64,000 nt of DNA from Martelella lutilitoris (GTDB lineage Bacteria; Pseudomonadota; Alphaproteobacteria; Rhizobiales; Rhizobiaceae): positions 891,501 through 955,500 of the forward strand of contig NZ_CP066786.1 of assembly GCF_016598595.1 (NCBI RefSeq), given 5' to 3'. How positions within the stretch are numbered: the first letter of the stretch is position 1; each line of letters opens with the position of its first letter. The notes under the pieces were generated by a model. It had not been told where the DNA came from and did not search any database. It saw only the letters and a program-made list of their open reading frames with translations. Below, piece after piece: positions 52,316-61,553 of the stretch. Position numbers and translations under genes: made by a program.

Positions 52316-52957
52316 TCAGCGCGCCGCCCAGTTGGCGCCGCGACGGAAGATGGTGGCCATCTCCGGAACCTCAAACTCGCTCGCCACATGGCCGAGCGAG
52401 GAATAGAAGACCCGGCCCTTGCCGTGACGCCGTTTCCACACCACGGGCATGACCACGCCATCGATCCATTCGGCATGGTCGCCGGCAAAAGTGGTGGTCG
52501 CCAGCACCTCGTTCGAGGGATCGACGTGCATGTAATACTGCTCTGAAGTGTAGGGGAAATCCGAAATGCCTTCCATGATCGGATCGTCCGGTTTCGTGAC
52601 ATTCACCCGGTAGTCGATGATGTTGCCGGGATGGGCGACCCACTGGCCGCCGATGATGAACTGGTAATCGACCGAATCGCGGAAGGCGTCGCCCGCCCCG
52701 CCGTGATAGCCGGCAATGCCGACGCCGCTCTCGACGGCGGCCGAAAGATTCTTTACCTCCTCCTTCTCGATCTTCGACATGGTCACGATCGGCACGATCA
52801 GGCTCAAATCCTTGATCTGCGGGTCGGCGAAGGCCTCGGTGGAATGCTCCACATAGACCTTGAAACCGTCCTCCTGCAGCATGTCGCGGATGATATGGGC
52901 GCATTCCTCCGGCTCGTGGCCGCTCCAGCCGCCCCAGACGATGAGTGCTTCGCGCAT
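52316..52957 (-). CDS. ThuA-like glutamine-amidotransferase-fold protein
   Basis: A 213-aa member of the ThuA family (flavodoxin/GATase-like fold), shorter than S. meliloti ThuA by perhaps 40-50 residues. Recognisable are the N-terminal LIVWGGWSGHEPEECAHIIRDML, GVGIAGYHGGAGDAF, QWVAHPGNIIDYRVNV and HGKGRVFYSSLGHVASEFEVPE. ThuA with ThuB is needed to convert trehalose and related disaccharides into 3-keto derivatives in rhizobia. Here the Gfo/Idh/MocA gene immediately upstream would supply the ThuB-like activity. The exact reaction of this family member is not established. Confidence 0.85.
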   Translation of the reverse strand: MREALIVWGGWSGHEPEECAHIIRDMLQEDGFKVYVEHSTEAFADPQIKDLSLIVPIVTMSKIEKEEVKNLSAAVESGVGIAGYHGGAGDAFRDSVDYQFIIGGQWVAHPGNIIDYRVNVTKPDDPIMEGISDFPYTSEQYYMHVDPSNEVLATTTFAGDHAEWIDGVVMPVVWKRRHGKGRVFYSSLGHVASEFEVPEMATIFRRGANWAAR

Positions 52958-53022
52958 GTTTGTTCTCCTCTTGGCATCAGCCGGCGCCGCGCCGGCCGGT
53001 TTGAATTTCTGTCGCCTTCGGC

Positions 53023-54123
53023 CTATTTGCCGAGCACGCCGTTGACGAGTGATTCTGACAGTGGCGCAGGACGCCGGACGGATGTGCTGATCTCGACCGT
53101 CCGTCCCGTTTCGGCAGCGCGCTCAAAGGCTTCCATCACTTCCAGCACATGCAGCGCCAGTTCGCCGTTTGCGCGATGCGGCCGGTTGTTGCGGATCGCA
53201 TAGGCCATATCGGCAAGGCCGATCGAGCGGTAATTGCCATCGGCATAGGGCTGGTCGACGGGATAGTCCTCGAAGTCGCCGCCCTTCTTCAGCAGCGAGA
53301 CCGGCCCCTTGAAAAAATTGGGGTCGGGCACGAGAAGCGTGCCCTCCGTGCCGTAGACCTCGATCGGCAGGTGCTTGTGACCGGCAACGTCGAAGCTCAT
53401 CGTCACCTGCACCACCGCGCCGTTCTCGAAGGAGAGCACGCCGGCGATATGGGTGGGCACCTTCACCGAAATCGTCTCACCGCGGCGTGGCTCGCTGGTG
53501 ATCGTCCGCTCCTTGCGCAGCATGGTGGCAAACCCCGCCACCTTCCTGACCGGACCGAAAAGATTGACAAGGTCGGTGATGTAATAGGGACCCATGTCGA
53601 GCATCGGGCCGCCGCCGATATCATAATAGAAATCCGGGTTCGGGTGCCAGGATTCATGTCCCGGCCGCATGAAGCTCGCCGTGCCGCCAACGGCGAGGCC
53701 GAGCGCGCCGCTGTCGACGACCTTGCGCGCGGTCTGGTGTCCGCCGCCGAGAAAGGTGTCGGGCGCCGCGCCGATCCTGAGGCCCGCATTCTCCGCCGCC
53801 TCGGCGAGTTTTTTCCCTTCCGCGAAATTAATGCCGAGCGGTTTTTCCGAATAGGCGTGCTTGCCGGCCGCAAGCGCCTTCAGGCCCACCTCCACATGGG
53901 CGCGGGGAATGGTGAGATTGAGGATGATCTCGACCTTGGGATCCGCCATCAGCGTATCGATCGTGCTGACGGGGACGCTGAATTCGGCCGCCTTTGCTTC
54001 AGCCGCCGCCTGGTTGAGGTCGGCGACGCCGCGGATGTCGAGAATGTCGAAACCCGCCATCGCCTTCAGGTAGGCGCCCGAAATATTGCCGCATCCGATG
54101 ATGCCGATGCCGACTTTTTCCAT
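53023..54123 (-). CDS. Gfo/Idh/MocA-family sugar dehydrogenase
   Basis: NAD(P)-dependent oxidoreductase of 366 aa. The N-terminal Rossmann domain shows GIIGCGNISGAYLKA, then the EKPL motif (YSEKPLGINFAEGK, catalytic Lys) and the C-terminal half DIGGGPMLDMGPYYITDLVNLFGPV with an Asp/Tyr pair suited to sugar binding. Next to a ThuA-like gene and a sugar importer, oxidation of a glycoside at C3 is the best guess. Start ATG 54123 follows GGGAGGAGTG on the minus strand. Confidence 0.9.
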   Translation of the reverse strand: MEKVGIGIIGCGNISGAYLKAMAGFDILDIRGVADLNQAAAEAKAAEFSVPVSTIDTLMADPKVEIILNLTIPRAHVEVGLKALAAGKHAYSEKPLGINFAEGKKLAEAAENAGLRIGAAPDTFLGGGHQTARKVVDSGALGLAVGGTASFMRPGHESWHPNPDFYYDIGGGPMLDMGPYYITDLVNLFGPVRKVAGFATMLRKERTITSEPRRGETISVKVPTHIAGVLSFENGAVVQVTMSFDVAGHKHLPIEVYGTEGTLLVPDPNFFKGPVSLLKKGGDFEDYPVDQPYADGNYRSIGLADMAYAIRNNRPHRANGELALHVLEVMEAFERAAETGRTVEISTSVRRPAPLSESLVNGVLGK

Positions 54124-54162
54124 CTTTCACTCCTCCCGAAAGTAAAGAACGCCCCGCAGCGC

Positions 54163-55362
54163 TCAAAGCGCGGGGCCGGTTGTGCTCCATGGCGATTCAT
54201 AAAGCTCGTAAAGGGCGACGGCCGCTGCCCCGCGCGCCCAGAAGAAATCGTCGGCGTCATCGAAAACCAGTTCGCTGACATCGGCGAGGGACGGCGGGAT
54301 CGCGCAATTGAAGCCTTCCGTCAGCCGGTCGATGAAGGGCTTGCCGAGGGCGAGGCTGGCGCCCACCAGAATGACGCGGGGCGGGGCGAAAAGGGTAACA
54401 ATATTGGCGACCGTGACGCCGACGGCCTCGCCGGCGCGTTCGGCCGCGGAGATGATCTGCGTATCCTTTGCCGCAATCAGCGTCTGGGCGTGCGAAATGC
54501 CGCGGCCGAGCCTGATCGCATCGGCGTAGAGCCCCCCGCGCGGGCCGTCGCCCAGGATTGCGCTCTCGCCCGCGAGGCTTGCCAGCCGGGAAATGCCGTC
54601 GGCGCTGCTGCCAAGGACGAGGTCGCCGAGATTGTGGCTGAGCCCGCCCGCGCCGCGGAAAAGCTCCCTTTTGTGCAGAACGCCGAGGCCGAGCGTGCGC
54701 TCCAGCGAGATCAGCACCATGTCGTCCAGATGCCGCGCCTTGCCGAACCAGTGGTGGGCGAGCGTCACGGCATGGACGTCGCTTTCCACGATCGTGCGAA
54801 TGCCGAAGCGCGGCGACATCACCGCGGCGAAATCCACGTTCTCGTCGCTGAAGATCGGGCTTGAGCGCACCACGCCGGTGCGGTGCTCGACCACGCCCGG
54901 AATGCCGAGGCAGATCATGTCGATCTCGGAAAGCGTCAACCCCGTATCCATCACGCAGGCGCGCACGCCGTCCTCGACCAGATCGGCAATCACGTCGATC
55001 GGCATGCGGTCGATGCGCACCGGCAGCGAGAATTCCGACAGCACCTCGCCGGAGAAATTGGCGACCACGAAGGTCATGCGCGTCGCGGCGATCTTTGCGC
55101 CGACGATGCGCGAGGCCTCGGGGTTGAGTTCCAGCATCACCCTCGGTCGGCCGCGGGCCGCGGCGTTGCGCAGGTCGCCTTCATGGCGCGAAAGGATGAG
55201 GCCGTCGTCGATCAGCGACGCGGTAATGGCGGAGACCGTGCTGGTCGACAATTCCGTGCGCTTGCTGATCTCGATGCGCGAAATCGGGCCGTTGCGGCGG
55301 ATCGTATCCAATACGCTCAGCCGGTTGATGGCCCGCATGAGTTCCGGGTCGGCAGTTTTCAT
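54163..55362 (-). CDS. ROK-family transcription regulator lacking the zinc motif
   Basis: Regulator of 399 aa: winged HTH at about residues 20-75 (ISRIEISKRTELSTSTVSAITASLIDDGLI), then an ROK sugar-sensing domain beginning at about 85. The hallmark CxCGxxGCLE zinc site of Mlc/NagC-type ROK proteins is absent: where it should be, after GGLSHNLGDLVL, the sequence reads GSSADGISRLASLAGESA with no cysteine. It heads the Gfo-ThuA-AKR operon and diverges from the ABC importer at 55577, which it probably controls. Confidence 0.87.
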   Translation of the reverse strand: MKTADPELMRAINRLSVLDTIRRNGPISRIEISKRTELSTSTVSAITASLIDDGLILSRHEGDLRNAAARGRPRVMLELNPEASRIVGAKIAATRMTFVVANFSGEVLSEFSLPVRIDRMPIDVIADLVEDGVRACVMDTGLTLSEIDMICLGIPGVVEHRTGVVRSSPIFSDENVDFAAVMSPRFGIRTIVESDVHAVTLAHHWFGKARHLDDMVLISLERTLGLGVLHKRELFRGAGGLSHNLGDLVLGSSADGISRLASLAGESAILGDGPRGGLYADAIRLGRGISHAQTLIAAKDTQIISAAERAGEAVGVTVANIVTLFAPPRVILVGASLALGKPFIDRLTEGFNCAIPPSLADVSELVFDDADDFFWARGAAAVALYELYESPWSTTGPAL

Positions 55363-55506
55363 GTTCCTCCCAATGCGCTCTATTTTTCCGCATCGCGAAT
55401 TAAATCGCCGGAAGTTTTAGTCCCGTTTATCCTCGCCGCGCAAGGGAATTCTCGCCGATTTTCCGACAATTGCGAGGGAAGCGGAGGGCGGCGTGGAAAA
55501 TGGGAG

Positions 55507-55549
55507 TTGACAAAAATCCAGTCTGGCCGTTTATTTAATCCGGAGACTG
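55507..55549 (+). promoter_or_regulatory. Promoter and dyad for the 55577-59934 importer operon
   Basis: TTGACA at 55507-55512 is followed by an AT-rich TTTATTTAAT tract at 55530-55539 that supplies a -10 element with 17-19 base spacing. CAGTCT (55519-55524) and AGACTG (55544-55549) form an inverted repeat with a 19-base spacer that covers the -10 region, a reasonable operator for the divergent ROK regulator. Confidence 0.55.
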
Positions 55550-55576
55550 AAAAAAAGTGCTTTGGGAGGAGTGCAA

Positions 55577-56872
55577 ATGTCAGGACTACGCAAATGGCTG
55601 CGCCACAGCGCGGCCGTTGCCGTGAGCATTGCCGCTCTGGCAGCGACCAGCGCGACGGCATCCGCTGATACTACCATCAAATGGCTGCATCTGGAAAACC
55701 AGGAGCCGGTGCTCGAGCTCTGGAACCAGATTGTCGACGAATACGAACAGGCCAATCCCGGCGTCACGATCGACATGCAATTCCTCGAAAATCAGGCCTT
55801 CAAGGCCAAATTGCCGACATTGCTGCAGTCGTCGGAAGTGCCGAGCATGTTCTATACCTGGGGCGGCGGCGTGTTGAAGGCGCAGGGCGAAACCGGCGTG
55901 CTGCGCGACATCACGCCGGCGCTCGATGCCGACGGCGGCAAGTGGCGCAACCAGCTCAATGCCTCGTCCATCGATGGCATGACGATCGACGGCAAGGTTT
56001 GGGCCGCGCCGACGCAGACGGGCGTCGTTTCCTTTTTCTACAACAAGGAACTCTTCGAAAAGGCCGGCGTGGACGGCGCCCAGATCAAGACCTGGGATGA
56101 CTTCATTAGCGCCGTGAAGACGCTCAAGGATGCCGGCATAACCCCGATCGCCGGCGGCGGCGGCGACAAGTGGCCGCTTCATTTCTACTGGAGCTACCTC
56201 GCCATGCGCGAGGCGGGCCAGGACGGCTTTGCCGCAGCCAAGGCCGGCGAAGGCAACGGTTTCGCCGGAGAGCCCTTTGTCAAGGCCGGGGAGCTTGCCG
56301 CCGAACTCGGCGCGCTCGAGCCGTTCCAGAACGGCTATCTCGGCGCCACCTGGAATGATGCGCTTGCCGCTTATGGCGATGGCCGCGCGGCGATGATCCT
56401 CTCCTTCGAGAGCACCGGCCGCACGCAGGCAAGCAATTCGACCGACGGCAAGGGACTGGCCGAAGACAATATCGGCATCTTTCCCTTCCCGGTGATCGAA
56501 GGTGCGCCGGGCGTTGTCACCGACAATCTCGGCGGCCTGACCGGCTGGGCCGTAACCAAGGATGCGCCGCCCGAAACGGAAGGCTTCCTCGAATACTTCA
56601 CCAGCCCCGATGTCGCCAAGCGCTGGAGCGCCGTCGCCAAAACCATTCCGGTCACGAAGGGCGTGGCGGAAACCATCACCGATCCCCTGCTGAAGGTCAG
56701 CGCCGAGGCGCTTTCCAAGGAAACCTGGCACCAGAACTATCTCGACCAGGATCTCGGTCCCAATGTCGGCGCCGTCGTCAACGACATGAGCGTGGCCATC
56801 ATGTCCGGACAGATCTCGCCCGAAGATGCGGCGCGACAGATCCAGGACACGTTCGAACTGGAAAACATGTAG
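55577..56872 (+). CDS. Sugar ABC transporter binding protein (family 1)
   Basis: Periplasmic binding protein of 431 aa, MalE/UgpB/ThuE-like, with signal peptide MSGLRKWLRHSAAVAVSIAA...ASA. Tracts typical of the family are IKWLHLENQEPVLELWNQIVDEYEQANPGV, GKVWAAPTQTGVVSFFYNKELFEKAGV and TWDDFISAVKTLKDAGITPIAGG. GGGAGGAG before ATG 55577 fixes the start over TTG 55562. It is not a close relative of the binding protein at 23269-24531. A stem-loop follows the stop. Confidence 0.92.
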   Translation: MSGLRKWLRHSAAVAVSIAALAATSATASADTTIKWLHLENQEPVLELWNQIVDEYEQANPGVTIDMQFLENQAFKAKLPTLLQSSEVPSMFYTWGGGVLKAQGETGVLRDITPALDADGGKWRNQLNASSIDGMTIDGKVWAAPTQTGVVSFFYNKELFEKAGVDGAQIKTWDDFISAVKTLKDAGITPIAGGGGDKWPLHFYWSYLAMREAGQDGFAAAKAGEGNGFAGEPFVKAGELAAELGALEPFQNGYLGATWNDALAAYGDGRAAMILSFESTGRTQASNSTDGKGLAEDNIGIFPFPVIEGAPGVVTDNLGGLTGWAVTKDAPPETEGFLEYFTSPDVAKRWSAVAKTIPVTKGVAETITDPLLKVSAEALSKETWHQNYLDQDLGPNVGAVVNDMSVAIMSGQISPEDAARQIQDTFELENM

Positions 56873-56881
56873 GACCGGTCT

Positions 56882-56907
56882 GCGGGCTCCGCCTGTGCGG
56901 AGCCTGC
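56882..56907 (+). other. Hairpin behind the binding-protein gene
   Basis: GCGGGCTCCGC (56882-56892) pairs with GCGGAGCCTGC (56897-56907), 11 pairs with one G-U, around CTGT. No T-run follows. It lies ten bases after the stop, the right place to protect the binding-protein message from 3' decay. Confidence 0.6.
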
Positions 56908-57022
56908 AAACTCGGCCTTGCAGTGACCGGGATTGGCGCGCTTTTCCGCTGCGGCTTTCAATGGTCACGCCTAGGGAAAATGGCGCTTCCACGCCGCCGA
57001 AAAAGCTCGCTGGAACATCCAT

Positions 57023-57961
57023 ATGACGACGACAGACTCCATCCTGCCGCCGCCCGTCGGCGCTGCGCCTCCGGGCAGACCCAGAAGGCGGCGCTCGCTC
57101 GCCCACACCAAGCTGCCGGTGCTGGTCATCTTCCTGCCGCCGGCCTTGCTGCTCTTCACCGTTCTGGTGATCTTGCCGATGGGCGAAGCGGCCTGGTACT
57201 CCTTCTTTCATTGGAACGGTTACGGCGCTCCCTCGAAATGGGTGGATCTGCGCAACTATCAGCTCATTTTCCGCAACGCCGCCTTCAAGACGGCGCTGAT
57301 CAACAACTTCCTCATCATCTTCGTCTCGATCGTCATTCAGCTGCCGCTGGCGCTCTGGCTGGCGACCATGGTGACCAAACGGATCAAGGGCGCCCTGTTC
57401 TTTCGGTTGATCTTCTTTCTGCCCTATGTGCTTGCCGATGTCGCCGCCGGCATGATCTGGCGCTTCGTCTACGACGGCGATTTCGGTCTGGTCGCGGGCA
57501 TCTGGCATTTCTTCGGCGCCGAGCCGCCGTTCCTGCTGGCCGATCCCGACACCGCCATGCCCGCGATCCTCGCCGTCGTCGTGTGGAAGTATTTCGGCTT
57601 TCACATGATGCTGTTCATTGCCGGCCTGCAGGCGATCGATCGCAGCATTTTGGAGGCGGCGGATGTCGACGGCGCGACCGGCTGGCAGAAGTTCCGGCTG
57701 GTGACGCTCCCGATGCTTGGCTCCACCGTCAGGCTCTCGGTGTTCTTCGCGGTCATCGGCTCGCTGCAGCTCTTCGATCTGATCATGCCGCTGACGGGCG
57801 GCGGCCCATCGAACTCGACCCAGACCATGGTGACCTTTCTCTACAATTTCGGGGTTACCCGCATGCAGGTTGGTTTCGGCAGCGCCGTCGGCGTCATCCT
57901 GTTCGTCATCTGCGTCACGCTGGCCTTCGGCTACAAACGGATATTCATGAAAAATGACTGA
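57023..57961 (+). CDS. Sugar ABC transporter permease (MalF type)
   Basis: Membrane subunit of 312 aa with a proline-rich cytoplasmic N-terminus, six hydrophobic segments and the EAA coupling loop ILEAADVDGATGWQKFRLVTLPML. It follows the binding-protein gene by 150 bases and overlaps the next permease gene by eight bases. ATG 57023 starts MTTTDSILPPP. Confidence 0.92.
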   Translation: MTTTDSILPPPVGAAPPGRPRRRRSLAHTKLPVLVIFLPPALLLFTVLVILPMGEAAWYSFFHWNGYGAPSKWVDLRNYQLIFRNAAFKTALINNFLIIFVSIVIQLPLALWLATMVTKRIKGALFFRLIFFLPYVLADVAAGMIWRFVYDGDFGLVAGIWHFFGAEPPFLLADPDTAMPAILAVVVWKYFGFHMMLFIAGLQAIDRSILEAADVDGATGWQKFRLVTLPMLGSTVRLSVFFAVIGSLQLFDLIMPLTGGGPSNSTQTMVTFLYNFGVTRMQVGFGSAVGVILFVICVTLAFGYKRIFMKND

Positions 57962-58838
57962 GATCTCCGAAAGTGCACCGATCGATGCCGCGAAATCGGG
58001 CGGCGAGGGCCGAAAGCTCTCCGTGAGCACGCAGACCTATGTCTATGTCTCGCTGCTGATCGTCGCCGGCATCGTCGTCGTGCCGCTTCTGACCACGGCG
58101 CTCGGCGGCTTCAAGACCCTGCCGGACCTGCGCGGAAATCCCTTCGGCCTGCCGAACGAATGGCAATGGAGCAACTATACGGATATTCTCCTGTCGCAGC
58201 GCTACTGGCTGCAGATGGGCAACTCGCTGCTGATCGCGGCGGTGACCGTGTTCCTGACCATCGTCTTCGCCGCCTGCGCCGCCTTCTGCTTCGCCCATGT
58301 GCGGTTCTTCGGCGCGGACTATCTGCTCAACTATTTCCTCATCGGCCTGATGTTTCCGGCGGCGACGGCCATTCTGCCGCTCTATATCCGCATCCGCGAC
58401 CTCGGCCTGCTCGACACCTATTGGGGCGTGATCCTGCCGCAGGTCGCTTTCGGGCTCGGCATGAGCATCCTTCTGTTTCGCAACTATTTCCGCAACCTGC
58501 CGGAGGAGCTGTTCGATGCCGCCTTTGTGGACGGTTGCGGCTATATCGGCTTTTTCTGGCATGTCACCATGCCGCTGTCGCGGCCGATCATTGCGACCGT
58601 CGGCATCATCGCCTTCGTGCAGAGCTGGAACAGCTACATCATCCCGCTGATCATGCTGAACACGGAAAACCGCTACCCCTGGCCGCTCGGCATCATGGTC
58701 TACAAGGGCGAGTTCGCGACCGAGTGGCAACTCGTGCTCGCCTTCATCACGCTCACCATCTTGCCGACGGTGATCGCCTTCTTCGTCGCCCAGAAACACA
58801 TCATTGCCGGGCTCACCGCCGGCGCCGTCAAGTCGTGA
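57954..58838 (+). CDS. Sugar ABC transporter permease (MalG type)
   Basis: Second permease of 294 aa, with the EAA loop [27 protein letters not shown] and six membrane helices. It ends 19 bases before the ATPase gene. With the MalF-type partner it forms the channel of the Thu-like importer. Confidence 0.92.
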   Translation: MTEISESAPIDAAKSGGEGRKLSVSTQTYVYVSLLIVAGIVVVPLLTTALGGFKTLPDLRGNPFGLPNEWQWSNYTDILLSQRYWLQMGNSLLIAAVTVFLTIVFAACAAFCFAHVRFFGADYLLNYFLIGLMFPAATAILPLYIRIRDLGLLDTYWGVILPQVAFGLGMSILLFRNYFRNLPEELFDAAFVDGCGYIGFFWHVTMPLSRPIIATVGIIAFVQSWNSYIIPLIMLNTENRYPWPLGIMVYKGEFATEWQLVLAFITLTILPTVIAFFVAQKHIIAGLTAGAVKS

Positions 58839-58857
58839 ACCGGGGAGCTTGTTCAAA

Positions 58858-59934
58858 ATGGCATCCGTCACCCTCAACACTGTCAGAAAGTCCTACGGCG
58901 CGCTCGAGGTGATCCACGGCGTCTCGCTTGACATCAAGGATGGCGAGTTCGTTGCCCTGGTCGGGCCGTCAGGCTGCGGCAAGTCCACGCTGTTGCGCAT
59001 GATCGCCGGGCTTGAGGAAATCACCGGCGGGGACATTTCGATCGGCGGGGAGATCGTCAACGACCTGACGCCGCGCGAGCGCAATATCGCCATGGTGTTC
59101 CAGTCCTATGCGCTCTATCCGCACATGACGGTGGCCGAAAACATGGGCTTCAACCTGCGCCTTGCCAAACGTCCCAAGGCGGAGATCGAGGAACGGGTAG
59201 GGGAGGCGGCGCGCATGCTCGACCTGACGGCGCTGCTCGACCGCAAGCCCTCGCAGCTTTCCGGCGGCCAGCGCCAGCGCGTTGCCATGGGCCGCGCCGT
59301 GGTGCGCAATCCGGCCGTTTTCCTGTTCGACGAGCCGCTGTCGAACCTTGATGCCAAGCTCCGGGTGCAGATGCGCTCGGAGATCAAGACGCTGCACCAG
59401 CGCGTCGAGACCACCTCCATCTATGTCACTCACGACCAGATCGAGGCGATGACGCTCGCCGACCGCGTGGTGGTTCTGAACAAGGGGCATATCGAGCAGC
59501 AGGGCACGCCGCTCGAACTCTACAAGAAACCGGCGAACCTGTTTGTTGCCGCCTTCATCGGCTCGCCGGCGATGAACCTTCTGCCGGCGGTGATCGAGGC
59601 GGACGAGGGCGTGCCCTCGGTGCGCTTTTCCGACGGCACGCTGCTGCCGATCTCCAAGAACCACCACGGAATCGCCCGCGGCCAGAAGGTGACGGTGGGA
59701 CTTCGCCCCGAACATCTGAACCCGGATATCGGCGATGGCGCGGTGATCAAGGGGACCGCGCTTCTGGTGGAACCGACCGGCGCGCAAAGCCATGTCGTCT
59801 TCGAACTCGGGGGCCAGCAGGTTACCGCGATCATCGATGGCGAGCGCGAGGTCCACCACGACGACCCGTTCGAGGCAAAGATCGATCCCGAACGGGTTCA
59901 CATTTTCGATGCGGAAACCGGCGCAGCGCTTTGA
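58858..59934 (+). CDS. Sugar ABC transporter ATPase (MalK/UgpC family)
   Basis: ATPase of 358 aa: Walker [10 protein letters not shown], signature LSGGQRQRV, Walker [13 protein letters not shown]-loop VTHD, then the MalK-type regulatory OB domain ([20 protein letters not shown]). It is a close paralogue of the ATPase at 19920-20993. ATG 58858 starts [14 protein letters not shown]; the frame upstream lies in the permease gene. Last gene of the importer operon, 12 bases from the convergent aldehyde dehydrogenase gene. Confidence 0.93.
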   Translation: MASVTLNTVRKSYGALEVIHGVSLDIKDGEFVALVGPSGCGKSTLLRMIAGLEEITGGDISIGGEIVNDLTPRERNIAMVFQSYALYPHMTVAENMGFNLRLAKRPKAEIEERVGEAARMLDLTALLDRKPSQLSGGQRQRVAMGRAVVRNPAVFLFDEPLSNLDAKLRVQMRSEIKTLHQRVETTSIYVTHDQIEAMTLADRVVVLNKGHIEQQGTPLELYKKPANLFVAAFIGSPAMNLLPAVIEADEGVPSVRFSDGTLLPISKNHHGIARGQKVTVGLRPEHLNPDIGDGAVIKGTALLVEPTGAQSHVVFELGGQQVTAIIDGEREVHHDDPFEAKIDPERVHIFDAETGAAL

Positions 59935-59946
59935 GCGCAGGGCGGC

Positions 59947-61374
59947 TTACGGCTGCCAGCCGACAATACCCTTGATTTCAAGGAAATCGTCGATCGCCCA
60001 GTCGGCATATTCGCGGCCGTTGCCGGACTGCTTGTAGCCGCCAAAGGGGGCCATCGTGTCCCAGTCGGGATAGTTGAGATAGACCGATCCGGCGCGAATG
60101 CGCCGTGCAATGGCTCTCGCATGCTCGATATTGCCGGACTGGACATAGGCGCCAAGTCCATAAACCGTGTCATTGGCGATTGCGACGGCCTCGTCCTCGT
60201 CCTCATAGGGTAGGATCGAAAGCACCGGCCCGAAGATTTCCTCGCGCGCGATCGTCATGTCGTTCTTCACATTGCCGAAGACCGTCGGCCGCACGTAATA
60301 GCCGCGCTCGAGACCCTCGGGCCTGCCGGGCCCGCCGGTGACGAGCGTCGCGCCTTCGGCAATGCCCGTTTCGATCAGCCGCTGGATCTTGTCATATTGC
60401 TGTTTCGAGACCACCGGGCCGAGCACGGTGTCCTCAGATTTTGGGTCGCCGGTGACATGGCTCTCGGCCGCTGCCCTGGCGTAGCCAAGCGCCTCGTCGT
60501 GGCGGTCGGCGGGCACCAGCATGCGGGTCGGCGCGTCGCAGGACTGTCCTGAATTCTCGAAGCAGGAGGCGACGCCGGCGCGGACCGCGGCCTCCAGATC
60601 GGCATCGGGCAGGATGATGTTCGGGGACTTGCCGCCGAGTTCCTGCGCCACGCGCTTGACCGTATCGGCAGCCGTCTTGGCAACGATGATGCCGGCGCGG
60701 GTGGACCCGGTGAAGGACACCATGTCCACGTCCCGGTGCCCGGCCGTGACCTGGCCGACATCCGGCCCGGTCCCTTGCACCATGTTGTAGACGCCCTTCG
60801 GCGTGCCGGCCGCTTCCATCACCTCGGAGAAGATAACGCCGGAGATTGGCGCGATCTCGGAAGGCTTCAGCACCATGGTGCAGCCGGCGGCGATTGCCGG
60901 CGCCACCTTGCAGACGATCTGGTTCAGCGGCCAGTTCCACGGCGTGATCAGCGCGCAGACGCCGATCGGCTCGCGCACGATCATCGCCTTGCCGCGCGGC
61001 TTCTCCAGTTCGAAATCCTCGAAGGCCTTGATCGTCGCCTCCAGATGGCCGCGGCCGGCGGCGGCCTGCGAGCCGCGGGCAAAGGCGATCGGCGCGCCCA
61101 TTTCGCGGCTGACGGCCTGGGCGATGTCCTCGTAGCGCTCGTTATAGGCCTCGAGAATACGCTTCAGCAGCGCGAGCCGTTCGGCTTTCGTTGTCAGTGA
61201 AAATGTTTCGAAGGCCGTCTTTGCGGCGGCCACCGCGCGGTCGACATCGCCTTCAGCGCCGATGGAGATGGACGTGAAGACCTCCTCGGTCGCGGGATTG
61301 ATCACGTCCAGCGTTTTCGGCGCGATCGGGTCCACCCAGGCGCCGTCGATGAAGAATTTCAGATTGTTGGTCAT
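59947..61374 (-). CDS. NAD(P)-dependent aldehyde dehydrogenase
   Basis: ALDH-superfamily enzyme of 475 aa. Visible are the cofactor segment TPWNWPLNQI, the FTGSTRAGIIV loop, the general-base Glu in AQELGGKSPNIIL and the catalytic Cys in NSGQSCDAPTR; the C-terminal PFGGYKQSGNGRE closes the fold. It would oxidise an aldehyde to its acid. It is convergent with the sugar importer and has a repeat element upstream, so a link to that pathway is only suggested by position. Confidence 0.92.
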   Translation of the reverse strand: MTNNLKFFIDGAWVDPIAPKTLDVINPATEEVFTSISIGAEGDVDRAVAAAKTAFETFSLTTKAERLALLKRILEAYNERYEDIAQAVSREMGAPIAFARGSQAAAGRGHLEATIKAFEDFELEKPRGKAMIVREPIGVCALITPWNWPLNQIVCKVAPAIAAGCTMVLKPSEIAPISGVIFSEVMEAAGTPKGVYNMVQGTGPDVGQVTAGHRDVDMVSFTGSTRAGIIVAKTAADTVKRVAQELGGKSPNIILPDADLEAAVRAGVASCFENSGQSCDAPTRMLVPADRHDEALGYARAAAESHVTGDPKSEDTVLGPVVSKQQYDKIQRLIETGIAEGATLVTGGPGRPEGLERGYYVRPTVFGNVKNDMTIAREEIFGPVLSILPYEDEDEAVAIANDTVYGLGAYVQSGNIEHARAIARRIRAGSVYLNYPDWDTMAPFGGYKQSGNGREYADWAIDDFLEIKGIVGWQP

Positions 61375-61388
61375 GGCCTCGCTCCCTG

Positions 61389-61491
61389 GCGCATCGGCCC
61401 GAAAATCGGAATTGATTTTCGGAAAGCACGATGCGCAGATTCAACAGGCTAGAGCGTCCTTTGTGCGTCCGAATGGACGCACGGCGCTCTA
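61389..61491. repeat. 102-bp double-hairpin repeat, copy 2 (inverted)
   Basis: Same two hairpins as 51037-51138 but in the opposite orientation: first GCGCATCGGCCCGAAAATCG with a partly decayed complement, then CTAGAGCG...CGCTCTAG enclosing GTGCGTCC-GAAT-GGACGCAC. It separates the aldehyde dehydrogenase promoter side from the UbiH-type gene's 3' end. Confidence 0.8.
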
Positions 61492-61553
61492 GAGAAACTG
61501 TTCGCCCGGACGAGGTGCCCGGGCGCTTTGATGCCTTGTTGCTCCGGCCCGAT

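Noticed and set aside
55586..58030. An 814-aa open frame on the minus strand.
   Set aside because: It spans antisense to a binding-protein gene and a permease gene and shows only low-complexity shadow composition.
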